NCBI RefSeq assembly: GCF_006384975.1
Contig: NZ_CP021645.1
Location: 643,501-707,500, forward strand
Reading direction: 5' to 3'
Origin: Pseudomonas oryzihabitans
GTDB lineage: Bacteria; Pseudomonadota; Gammaproteobacteria; Pseudomonadales; Pseudomonadaceae
DNA: 64,000 nucleotides
A program made the position numbers and the translations under genes. Positions 22,765 to 31,911 of this stretch are shown in pieces (position 1 is the first letter of the stretch; every line of letters begins with the position of its first letter). A model generated the notes under the pieces. That model made no database searches, was not told the origin of the DNA, and saw only the letters and a list, made by a program, of their open reading frames with translations.

Positions 22765-23000
22765 TCTGCCTATTTGGGGGCGCTGGTAATGGAACTTAGC
22801 TGCTGATAGGCGTCGTCGGTAAGACGCTCGCGAAGATGCCAGGCCTGAAAGCGGAACCGGCTCTGGCGGCTACGCCCGGAAACCATAGCTGGAACTGCCC
22901 GTCGCATCTCGTTCGGTACTGCTAGGGCTTTGTCCCGGCCAAAGCCGCTACCTAAACTCAAGGGAGCTGAATGGGTTACCGGCGCTCTGTTCGCTGGAGA

Positions 23001-23258
23001 TCAAGCCGTTTGATCCCTCATCCTGACGCATAGCTGCAGCATCGACTCTCCGGACTGGCGCTGTCGTTCCAGTACCTGATGCCATAGCTGCTGATCGATA
23101 CCCAGCCGATCAGCCGCTCCGGCCACCGCATGATGGTGGAAGAGGTCGCCAGCTTCTTCCCACTCGAGGATGGTGCTGTCGAGAGCCTGAACACCGGCCC
23201 ACAGCTCCTTAGCCAATAGGCAGGCTTCGCATAGTTGCTGTCTATCCAATTCGCTCAT
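23001..23258 (-). CDS. Small hypothetical protein
   Basis: An 85-residue reading with balanced composition (MSELDRQQLCEACLLAKEL, EWEEAGDLFHHHAVAGAADRLG, HQVLERQRQSGESMLQL) that looks like a helical protein; I do not recognise it. An AGGT-containing site lies about ten bases upstream of the ATG. A possible partner gene ends 16 bases upstream on the same strand. No opposite-strand reading is better. Confidence 0.45.
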   Translation of the reverse strand: MSELDRQQLCEACLLAKELWAGVQALDSTILEWEEAGDLFHHHAVAGAADRLGIDQQLWHQVLERQRQSGESMLQLCVRMRDQTA

Positions 23259-23274
23259 GGGCTTCGACCTGCGG

Positions 23275-23466
23275 CTACCTGATCGGCAGGCTGCTGGCTG
23301 GACAAGGGCGTTGGCTATCGGCAACCAGCGTCTTGCCGGTATCGGTGATCATCCACGCTGTGTCCGAGGTACTGATCGGCGAGCAGACGGGTGTTTCGCG
23401 GCAGGCCGTGATCGAGTGCGCGGGCGCTGGAGCCAGCGCGGTCAAGGAGGGAAGCAGAAAATCCAT
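23275..23466 (-). CDS. Small hypothetical protein with hydrophobic N-terminus
   Basis: A 63-residue reading starting MDFLLPSLTALAPAPAHS, with AGGATCGG upstream of the ATG, and containing DTAWMITDTGKTLVADSQ. The start resembles a short secretion signal, but the protein matches nothing I know. It would form a two-gene unit with the following 85-residue reading. Low confidence; a competing plus-strand reading overlaps it. Confidence 0.35.
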   Translation of the reverse strand: MDFLLPSLTALAPAPAHSITACRETPVCSPISTSDTAWMITDTGKTLVADSQRPCPASSLPIR

Positions 23467-23889
23467 AGGCCGATCCTGAGGCTAGTGTTCTTCCGATTCT
23501 CCCCGCTATGGTTGGTTCGATAATGAATTTGCTCGAGCGATAGACGACCGGGTGCTTGAGCGGAATTCAGCGTCTAGCCATGGGCAGATCTGTCTTCAGG
23601 CCTTTTGCATCATGTCGCCGCACGGGTGAGCTACCTGACGCCTGGCCGGGGGCTGAACCAGCGGATTTATCGGACTCCGGACAATCCACGGGTCGGCTTG
23701 TTTAGCTGTTAAGTGCCGGCCAGGGGCAATGGGACGACGGGGTATAGCGTCGCCTGCTAGAGACCGTGCAGGACGGCCCGGTAGCTTGTTATGTCGAAGC
23801 TGTAGTGGCACATTGAAATCGCGTCATCGAATTGGCTGGTCACCGCGGGTGTAGCCGTCTGGGAAGTAGGCGGAGATCGTCTTTAGTTC
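23467..23889. other. Intergenic stretch without recognisable gene
   Basis: About 420 bases upstream of the diguanylate cyclase gene. Short readings exist in both strands but have no ribosome sites or family features. It presumably holds the promoter of the cyclase; I see no clear operator. Confidence 0.5.
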
Positions 23890-25290
23890 ATGGATATGAA
23901 TTCCAACGTTTTGAATCGACGTCGCAAAGGCGTCCCCTTGATAGTGGCGCTGCTGGCATCGGTTGTCTTCGGCGTGTCGGGGATGTTCGTCCTCTATCAC
24001 TTCTCCGCTGCCGCCAAGCAGATGAAGCAAATGCGTGCCGAGGCGGTAGCCGAAAGCTATTCCCTCGCCATCGAGAAAGCGCTCGACAATGCGCTGATGG
24101 CCACCCGGTCGCTGGCCGTGATGGTCTATCAGGGGAACGGCCAGGTGCCGGATTTCAAACGACTGGCGAATTTCCTCATACCCCTCTACGAGGGCGTCTA
24201 TGCCCTTTCTTTGGCGCCGGGCGGTGTCATCAAGTACATCGAGCCGCTCGATAAGAATCTGGTGATGCGCGATCACCACCTGGCGCTGGGGACGAGTGCC
24301 GAGGACTTGCGTACTTACCTCGACGCCAAGCTGCCACAGGTGAGATTCATGGGGCCGTTCAAGCTGGTACAGGGGCCCATCGGGGCGATAGGCATCCTGC
24401 CGGTGTTTCTGGAGCCGCAGGAAGGGGTGGGAACGTTCTGGGGCTTTACCGTGGTGACGCTGGTGTTGCCCGATGCCTTGCGGGCAGCGAATCTGGAGGC
24501 GATGACCGCCCAGGGCTATGAGTTCGAGCTCGGGGCGCCTGACGCCGAGACCGGCGAGCCGCGCATCATTGATCGCTCAGCGGGCTTCGGTGGAGGGGAG
24601 GCGCGTTGTCGGGCGGTCCAGATCAGCTCCACCCAGTGGCAACTCTGCGTCTCGCCTGGACTGGATGAGCGTCTACCGATTTCCCATTACTTCCAGATAC
24701 TGCTGGTCGCCCTGAGCAGCCTAGGTGCGGGCTGTCTGGCGTATTCGCTCATGGCCCTGCGTTTCCAGCGCGCCGAATTGCAGCGACAGGCCCTGTTCGA
24801 TCCGCTCACGGCATTGCCGAACCGGCGCCTGCTCTTTGATCGGATCCAGCAGGCGCAGGCAAGGGCGGCGCGCCAGGGTAGGCCTTTCGCCGTGGCCGTC
24901 ATCGACCTCGATGGCTTCAAGCGGGTGAACGATGAACAGGGACATGCGAGTGGCGATGCGGTGCTGATTACCACGGCCAGGCGACTGTCGGGGCTGGTGC
25001 GCCAGATGGATACGGTCGCTCGACTGGGCGGAGACGAATTCGTCGTGTTGCTCGCGGAGGTCGCTGGACGCGAGGAGTGCGAGGCGGCTTTCCTGCGCAT
25101 CGTCACAGCGCTGCGTGAGCCGATCGCATTGGCGACGGGCACGGCGCAGGTACGCGCCAGTATCGGAGTGGTGATCAGCGAGGCTGACCGCGATGACGAC
25201 GGTGACAGCCTGATACAGCGAGCGGATGCGGCCATGTATCTGGCCAAGCAGAAGGGCAAGGATAGAGTCCAGTTCGCGGACGAGGCTTGA
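23890..25290 (+). CDS. Membrane diguanylate cyclase with periplasmic CHASE-like sensor
   Basis: A 466-residue protein with an N-terminal membrane helix (VPLIVALLASVVFGVSGMFVLY), a periplasmic domain of about 210 residues resembling CHASE (MATRSLAVMVYQGNG, LYEGVYALSLAPGGVIKYIEPL), a second helix near 275-295 and a GGDEF domain (DPLTALPNRRLLFDRI, IDLDGFKRVNDEQGH, RLGGDEFVVLL). The catalytic GGDEF is intact, and an RxxD inhibitory site (RQMD) precedes it by exactly five residues. It should therefore make c-di-GMP and be product-inhibited. No EAL domain is present. The signal sensed is unknown. Confidence 0.93.
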   Translation: MDMNSNVLNRRRKGVPLIVALLASVVFGVSGMFVLYHFSAAAKQMKQMRAEAVAESYSLAIEKALDNALMATRSLAVMVYQGNGQVPDFKRLANFLIPLYEGVYALSLAPGGVIKYIEPLDKNLVMRDHHLALGTSAEDLRTYLDAKLPQVRFMGPFKLVQGPIGAIGILPVFLEPQEGVGTFWGFTVVTLVLPDALRAANLEAMTAQGYEFELGAPDAETGEPRIIDRSAGFGGGEARCRAVQISSTQWQLCVSPGLDERLPISHYFQILLVALSSLGAGCLAYSLMALRFQRAELQRQALFDPLTALPNRRLLFDRIQQAQARAARQGRPFAVAVIDLDGFKRVNDEQGHASGDAVLITTARRLSGLVRQMDTVARLGGDEFVVLLAEVAGREECEAAFLRIVTALREPIALATGTAQVRASIGVVISEADRDDDGDSLIQRADAAMYLAKQKGKDRVQFADEA

Positions 25291-25515
25291 ACGGAGGCGC
25301 CTGGTACTACCAGACGTGCCCCGCCGCGGGTGATCGCCCCGAGGGCGGTTGGTTCGGGCAGCCGCTACGCTTGAGTAAAGCCGGTAAATCCATCTGGGCT
25401 AAACCGGCGCTGACAGACGGTCGCGTGGCGTGACCTCAGCCGGTTCACCCGATGGCTTGGCGCTGTCTCTCGATTTCCCCCATTGATCTGCCGGCAAATG
25501 GCGGACCGCAAGACG

Positions 25516-26625
25516 TCACTTGTCTGCACCGAAGTATTGGGTGCGCAACTTGCCTGCCGTCTGGTCTTCTTCCAGCGACAGCAGGGCCACGGTCACGTCG
25601 TGGGTGAGAGGGCTGTTCAGCGGCAGGGCGAAGGCGTACTTGCGGGCTTCGAAGATCTTGCCGACTACCTGAATGGGTAAGGTTGGATGCTGTTGGTCGA
25701 AGTACTCCAGCGTGGCGGCATCGTCTACCACGGCGTCTATCTCCTGCGCGGTCAAGGCGGCCACCGCCTGGTCCAGGTCGGTGAAGGCGCGGTAGTCGAG
25801 ACCGAGGCGGGCGATGTGGTCCTCGGACAGACTGCCGGCCTCGACGCCGATGCGCTTGCCCGGCAGATCGCCTAGGCCGGTGATGCGGCTGGTGATGCTG
25901 TTGACGGTCATGACGCTGGTGACGGTGGAGGTCACGTACGCCATCACGGCCACGCTGCACGCCATCCAGAGTGCGGCGAGCACGGTGCCCAGGCTGCCGA
26001 AGAGATTCTTGTGCGAGGTCTTGCCGGTCGTGGTAACCGCCATGACGTGATAGAAGCTGATGGCCAGGCCCGGCCACCACTGGGGTGGAAATTCCTTGTC
26101 AAGCCGGCGCTCCACCAGGGTGAGTAACAGGGTGATGAGCAGCAGGCCTGCACCGAGCCACGCATAGCTCATCAGGTAGCCGAGCTTGTGCAAGTCGTGC
26201 AGCAAGCTCAGCGGACCGATCTGGCGCTCTTCGTTGACCAGGATGCGCAGGCCACCGTTGAACCAGGGTTGGGTAAAGCTCAGTCGCTGGGCGCGTTCAG
26301 CAGTGACGAAGACGTTGGCCACGGCGATGTCGATGCGACCGCTGCGGGCTGCATCCAGCAGCTCGGGGAGGGAGGTGGCGCTGACGAATTCGGTCTTGCG
26401 GCCAAGCTTGGCGGCGACGGCATTCCACAGGTCCACGGCCAGGCCGCTGTAGCCGTAGGGGCCGGCCATGACGAAGGGGGCGGTGACGTAGACGCCGACC
26501 CGTAGCGGCGGGGTGTCGACAGGCTCCGCGGCGCGGGCCGAATCCAAGGCCAGCAGCAGTCCGAGCAAGCCCAGCCATAAGGTTCGACTGGAGAGCATCC
26601 ATTTATCTAGGGTGAACACGTGCAT
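25516..26625 (-). CDS. Prokaryotic ionotropic glutamate receptor-like channel
   Basis: A 369-residue protein in which a periplasmic amino-acid-binding fold (SBP family 3) is split by a two-helix ion channel, the layout of GluR0. A signal peptide (LWLGLLGLLLALDSARA) is followed by lobe S1 (LRVGVYVTAPFVMAG, about 40-135), TM1 (LGAGLLLITLLLTLVERRL), a pore loop (ISFYHVMAVTTTGKTSHKN), TM2 (VLAALWMACSVAVMAYVTSTV) and lobe S2 (LPGKRIGVEAGS to the end). The filter position reads TTTGKTS rather than the K-channel TVGYGD, so ion selectivity is doubtful. An internal ATG at 26598 would also give a good signal peptide. Not linked to transporter genes. Confidence 0.85.
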   Translation of the reverse strand: MHVFTLDKWMLSSRTLWLGLLGLLLALDSARAAEPVDTPPLRVGVYVTAPFVMAGPYGYSGLAVDLWNAVAAKLGRKTEFVSATSLPELLDAARSGRIDIAVANVFVTAERAQRLSFTQPWFNGGLRILVNEERQIGPLSLLHDLHKLGYLMSYAWLGAGLLLITLLLTLVERRLDKEFPPQWWPGLAISFYHVMAVTTTGKTSHKNLFGSLGTVLAALWMACSVAVMAYVTSTVTSVMTVNSITSRITGLGDLPGKRIGVEAGSLSEDHIARLGLDYRAFTDLDQAVAALTAQEIDAVVDDAATLEYFDQQHPTLPIQVVGKIFEARKYAFALPLNSPLTHDVTVALLSLEEDQTAGKLRTQYFGADK

Positions 26626-26943
26626 TCCGCCTGGGCCTTGGTCGATAGGAATGACTGCCGTTGACGCGCGCTCCGCTGCGGACGAACAGGCGCCACTGCG
26701 CTACGCCTAGCTATCGGCTGGGTTGTACAAGGCTTTAGTCAGGTATGGGGTTGCCTCGGTCGTTTTCCTGGGGGGGCGCGGTGGGTCTCCCTAGGGGCGT
26801 CATGGCTGTCCCAGAGCACTCGGGTGATCTGGTCGAGACCGCTCTTGAGTGGCGACGGATGATTCGGCCAGGGAAATGGATCGCCACTTCGTTCCCAGCG
26901 AAGCAGTAGAAGATGGAGCGCGGAGTCGCGCTCCCGTTAGTGA
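26626..26943. other. Intergenic stretch between folE2 and the receptor-like gene
   Basis: About 320 bases with no supported gene. It contains a hairpin near the folE2 end (listed separately) and presumably the promoter of the receptor-like gene near 26640-26750. A plus-strand reading of 60 codons has no family features. Confidence 0.5.
26915..26934 (-). terminator. Hairpin downstream of folE2
   Basis: Perfect 8-bp stem GGAGCGCG / CGCGCTCC with a four-base loop, about ten bases past the folE2 stop. On the minus strand it is followed by ATCTTCT, a weak T-tract, so it may be only a partial terminator. Confidence 0.5.
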
Positions 26944-27849
26944 TCAGCCCGACGTCGTGCCAGCCCAGGCCGAGGCATCGTGGGGGTGGAGGCTTTCCAG
27001 GTGGCGGACATGGATGCCTACGTCCGGGTAGCTGTCTTCCAAGGCCACCAGCAGCCGGCGGGCCGCATCTTCCACGAACATCAGGTTGCTGCCGTTGAGG
27101 GCGGCGAAGGCCTGCTCGTCGGCGCGCTTGACCGCTGTTTGCACCGGCGTGCCCAGGGCGGCTTCGCAGCGGTCGATCAGCGGCAGCAGGCCGAGGTCGG
27201 GTGCCTTTCCCGGTATGGCGATACGGATGCGGGCCAGGCTGCGCTGGCTGTGCGGCGTGGCCAGCGAGGCATTCCGTTTGAGCCAGGCGGCGACGGTCGC
27301 AGGACTCAAGGAGGCCTCATCGCCAAGGTCGTCTAGGAAGGCGCGCTCGATCAGCTGGCGCGACAGGGAGGCCGAGCAAGGGCAGGTGGACGAGTAGGCG
27401 ATCTCTATTCGCACCGCGAGCTGGAAGACGCCGGCGACCCAACTGGCGTCGAGCCGGACGGGATAACGTTTCCAACCGCTGAGCCCCGGGGTCACCAGGG
27501 CGGGACGGCGAACCAGCAGGGCGAAGTCGAGACGCAGGCGCGCCGCGCGGGAGTCGCAACTGCGGTGGCTGGTGACCATGTCGGCTAGCAGCAGGCGCAG
27601 GCGCTCGGGAGTCAGCGAGCTGTCCGTGCCCAGGCGATCCAGCAACTGATACAGCCGGGACATATGGATGCCCTTGGTGGTAGCCGAGGGCAGATCCACC
27701 TGGACGTCGGCGCTAGCGGGCAGCAGGCCGTCGATGCCGTCTTCGGCCAGGCGGATGGGCAGGTCGATGCTCTGCATGCCGACCCAGTCGAGGGCGGCGG
27801 GCAGGGTGGCGGTCTCGCTGAGAGAGACGTCTGGGAGGATGGCGTTCAT
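26944..27849 (-). CDS. folE2: GTP cyclohydrolase I, FolE2 type (zinc-independent)
   Basis: A 301-residue enzyme that converts GTP to dihydroneopterin triphosphate, the first step of folate synthesis, without needing zinc as the FolE type does. Features include [46 protein letters not shown] and the catalytic Cys-containing [17 protein letters not shown]. The start ([10 protein letters not shown]) lies 14 bases after the preceding COG0523 gene, so both are one transcript under the Zur box at 29159-29179. This is the known bacterial strategy for keeping folate synthesis running under zinc starvation. Confidence 0.94.
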   Translation of the reverse strand: MNAILPDVSLSETATLPAALDWVGMQSIDLPIRLAEDGIDGLLPASADVQVDLPSATTKGIHMSRLYQLLDRLGTDSSLTPERLRLLLADMVTSHRSCDSRAARLRLDFALLVRRPALVTPGLSGWKRYPVRLDASWVAGVFQLAVRIEIAYSSTCPCSASLSRQLIERAFLDDLGDEASLSPATVAAWLKRNASLATPHSQRSLARIRIAIPGKAPDLGLLPLIDRCEAALGTPVQTAVKRADEQAFAALNGSNLMFVEDAARRLLVALEDSYPDVGIHVRHLESLHPHDASAWAGTTSG

Positions 27850-27863
27850 TGGCTGGGTTCGGC

Positions 27864-29102
<1,239 letters not shown>

Positions 29103-29158
29103 GGGTTAGGGGTTAGTAGGGCAAGTGGATCCCTGTGATATGAATGTCGGGATTTAAA

Positions 29159-29179
29159 AAATGTTATAACATAACATTT
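29159..29179. promoter_or_regulatory. Zur operator upstream of the zigA-folE2 operon
   Basis: A 21-bp dyad with arms AATGTTAT and ATAACATT around a 3-bp centre, extended by one A/T pair on each side. It matches the gammaproteobacterial Zur pattern GTTAT-N3-ATAAC exactly and lies 57 bases before the COG0523 start. Zur with zinc should repress; zinc lack would open the operon. Confidence 0.88.
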
Positions 29180-29633
29180 GTCGAAGGTTAAGAGCTCCTG
29201 CTCGAGTCGTGATGCTCCGGTTCAGGCAGCTTTGAAGACAATGCCCCGCCGGCCACTCCGCCCGTGGGCGTTGAACCTGACGTGGAACCGGTGGAGATGG
29301 CAGCTCGCGAGCGGATTAGGATCGGAGTCAGCTGGCTGCTGATATTGGCTTTCTCGGACATTGTCGCGCGATGCTTCGGTGCTTGAGAGCCCCGGCTGCG
29401 ACATCATCTGAGGCCGCACGACCACGAGATATCGTCTCGGTATGGATCGGGCTTGGTGACTTTTGCTAGATGTAGTGCAGCGTGGTAGCCATCGCTGCCA
29501 CTAGGTTCAGGAGTAGCCAGATATTAATAGATTCCAAAGCACAGCGTAGCTACCTTTTAGAAAAGCCTATTGAAAAAGCCTGGACGTCTTTGAAACTGGT
29601 CCGAGTTGACGTGCTGAAACCTTCGCTCTGAGC
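29180..29633. other. Intergenic stretch without recognisable gene
   Basis: About 450 bases. A 67-codon minus-strand reading (29222-29425) has no family features. The right half (about 29460-29610) is clearly richer in A/T than the rest of the window and leads into an oxidoreductase gene of similar composition, suggesting a transferred block. Confidence 0.5.
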
Positions 29634-30668
29634 TCAATCACCTTCCCATATATCCTTGGCCGCCATTCGTCCCAGGCGAGGTGCCAAGATCACTCCCGGG
29701 TGAGCTACCAAGGCGTAAAGTCCCTGTATACCCGCTAAGAATGTTTGTAGCGGCAAGCCGTTCCGAGTCATAGGGCGATGTCCTATGTTCGCGGAGCAAA
29801 GTGTCGGTTTCGATGATGTAGCGAACATTCGCTTGATTATGCGGGCTGTCTGATCAGCGAGATTTGCAAGTCCCGCTTCACCGGTGTCAGGACAATCCTC
29901 AGCACAGACCAAACGGCCATTTTCACCAGGACGCAGCTCCAGCCCTTCACCGTAAAGCAGATGTCTAGCCAGCCCGGCTTTAGCTGTGAAGCGCATCAGA
30001 ACCGCAGGCCTTGTTATCAGCGGCAGATCGATTCCGACCTGAGCAGCGAGAGGGATAGCCGCAGCGCCATTGGCCAACAGTACGACATCTGCAGCTTGAC
30101 TAAGACCATTACACCTTACCCCTATGGTTCTGCCGTTACGGGTTTCTATAGCTTCTATATTTTGATAGTAGGCAGTCTCAGCACCTGCTTCGCGTGCTGC
30201 GGCCAGTAGCTGCGTTGTTAGCGCAACAGGCTCTACGGCAAAATCATTAGGCGCCCAGGCAGCAATAGACGGAGGATGAGCCAGTCGCGGCTCCAGCTCA
30301 CCGACTTGCCGCGGGCACAGCGATGTCATATCGACCCCCGCCGACCGTTGCTCTTGAATCAACTTCAGAGTCTGCTCTTCGGTATCGAGCCAGACGATGG
30401 CGCCGCGGGCTACCACTGGCAACGAGCCGAGCCCCCGTTCCAGTCGATAAAACTCTGAAATTGCGTCCAAGGTTGAGGCAAAGGGTATAGCGCTGTCCGA
30501 TGGAAAGGCACTGCTTGTACCAACCCAGCCATAGGACCAGCGCGTTGCGCCCCGTGCTGGTTCGGGCTTTTGCTCCAAGACCGTTACCTTGGCTCCTAGA
30601 TGGGTGAGGTGCCAAGCGGCTGAAGCTCCCATGATGCCACCGCCCACTACCAGAACACGCAGTGCCAT
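29634..30668 (-). CDS. FAD-dependent oxidoreductase (DAO family)
   Basis: A 344-residue flavoprotein with the dinucleotide-binding motif VLVVGGGIMGASAAWHL at the N-terminus, followed by TVLEQKPEPARGATRWSYGWVG and a C-terminal SANIGHRPMTRNGLP region typical of the glycine/D-amino-acid oxidase family. The substrate cannot be told from sequence. Its base composition looks lower in GC than that of its neighbours, and it stands alone between two gaps, which fits horizontal acquisition. Confidence 0.85.
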   Translation of the reverse strand: MALRVLVVGGGIMGASAAWHLTHLGAKVTVLEQKPEPARGATRWSYGWVGTSSAFPSDSAIPFASTLDAISEFYRLERGLGSLPVVARGAIVWLDTEEQTLKLIQEQRSAGVDMTSLCPRQVGELEPRLAHPPSIAAWAPNDFAVEPVALTTQLLAAAREAGAETAYYQNIEAIETRNGRTIGVRCNGLSQAADVVLLANGAAAIPLAAQVGIDLPLITRPAVLMRFTAKAGLARHLLYGEGLELRPGENGRLVCAEDCPDTGEAGLANLADQTARIIKRMFATSSKPTLCSANIGHRPMTRNGLPLQTFLAGIQGLYALVAHPGVILAPRLGRMAAKDIWEGD

Positions 30669-30877
30669 GTCTAACCCTTCCCTTGGCTATCGATTCCGAT
30701 CTGGAGCGTCACCGATAAAGAGCTAGTTAAATTATCTTTTCAGATAATTTAAAGACCGTCTCGTCAGACGCCGATTGTTTACGCTGAAGCATTTTTGAAG
30801 TTAAAACAACGGATGCGACCGCTGCACTCTGGTGCTTTGGGCCCTGGTTAACTAGTTTTGGGGCGCAAGAGTGTCTT

Positions 30878-31612
30878 TCAGACGTGCTGGCCACCGTTGA
30901 TATGGATTTCGGCGCCATTGATGTAGCAGGAGCGCTCGCTGCAGAGGAAGTAGATGGTCTCGGCGACTTCGTCGGGGGTGCCCAGGCGCTTGAGCGGGAC
31001 CTCGGCCTCCACCAGGCCGTCGGTGCCGGGCGAGAGGATGGAGGTGGCGATCTCGCCCGGTGCGATGGCATTGGCGCGCACGCCACGTGGGCCGAATTCG
31101 TGGGCCAGTTCGCGGGTGAGGGCGGCCAGGCCGGCCTTGGACGCGGCATAGGCCACCCCGGCGAAGGGATGGACACGCGAGCCGGCGATGGAGGTGACGT
31201 TGACGATGCTGCCTTTGGCCGCTTCCAGTTCCGGCAGCAGCGCGCGGGCGAGCAGGGCGGTGGAGACCAGGTTGACGTTGAGCACGTGGGTCCAGGTCTC
31301 GGCATCTGAGGCAGCTACCCCGAGGCGGCTGCCATCCGGTCCCTTGGGCGAGATGCCGGCGTTGTTGACCAAGGCGTCCAGCTTGCCGCTGGGCAGGCGT
31401 TCGCGGACAGTGGCCACCAGGCGGTCGATCTGGCTGAGGTCTGCCAGGTCGGCCTGGATGTGGGCATCGCGTGCCTCGGGCCAGGCGCACTCTTCGGAGA
31501 AGGGTTGGCGGGAAACGGTGAGCAGACGCCAGCCCAGGTTGCGGAACAGCTTGACCGTGGCATGGCCGATACCGCGGCTGGCGCCGGTGAGTAGCATGGT
31601 GCGTTGGGGCAT
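30878..31612 (-). CDS. Short-chain dehydrogenase/reductase
   Basis: A 244-residue SDR with the cofactor motif TGASRGIG at the start, NNAG, catalytic Ser in VTSIAG, the YAASK motif (Tyr and Lys) and the PGEIATSI segment. It is of the classical type. The ATG at 31612 has GGAG seven bases upstream; a TTG at 31627 is less likely. It is divergent from the iif operon, with a 299-base shared promoter region, so it may be co-regulated. The substrate is unknown. Confidence 0.9.
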   Translation of the reverse strand: MPQRTMLLTGASRGIGHATVKLFRNLGWRLLTVSRQPFSEECAWPEARDAHIQADLADLSQIDRLVATVRERLPSGKLDALVNNAGISPKGPDGSRLGVAASDAETWTHVLNVNLVSTALLARALLPELEAAKGSIVNVTSIAGSRVHPFAGVAYAASKAGLAALTRELAHEFGPRGVRANAIAPGEIATSILSPGTDGLVEAEVPLKRLGTPDEVAETIYFLCSERSCYINGAEIHINGGQHV

Positions 31613-31815
31613 GAAGGACTCCGGCAAGGGCAGCGGTCGCGGATGACCGCCGGCGAGACAGGCTCTCGGCTACGGTTGTCGCTTTTCACTATGCCCAAGC
31701 CCGGATAGCGGGGCAATCGCGCCGGGCCCGACCGTGAGTGGGTGTCGGCGAGTGCGAGGGATGAGGTCGGTCATCTACGCCGGCCGGCAACTGGCAGGGG
31801 CCCCGGAGAATTAGC

Positions 31816-31850
31816 TGCGCCGAGGGGATGGTCGCGGCAGTCTGCGGACA
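31816..31850 (+). promoter_or_regulatory. Candidate AntR/XylS-type half-sites before iifA
   Basis: Two direct, imperfect matches to TGCA-N6-GGNTA: TGCG-N6-GGATG at 31816-31830 and GGCA-GTCTGC-GGACA at 31836-31850, with a period of 20 bp. The second shares GCGGAyAG with the sites at antA and antR. The pair ends about 60 bases before the iifA ATG and reads toward it, the geometry expected of an activator site. Each half deviates from consensus, so this is a candidate only. Confidence 0.45.
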
Positions 31851-31911
31851 GCCTGTGAACCACCACGCGCCGAAGATGATTCCAGACCTGAGCAACCTGG
31901 AGTCTCTTGCG

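Larger units (their letters stand above)
22650..23000. other. Gene-poor stretch after tRNA-Ser
   Basis: No convincing gene. A hairpin-like GAAGCCCCGTTCTCACGGGGCTTC directly follows the tRNA and may end its transcript. Two direct repeats (listed separately) follow. A 63-codon minus-strand reading at 22770-22961 lacks a recognisable family or clear ribosome site. The stretch could be a decayed insertion at the tRNA. Confidence 0.5.

Noticed and set aside
29222..29425. 67-codon minus-strand reading upstream of the Zur operon
   Set aside because: No ribosome site, no domain, odd composition.
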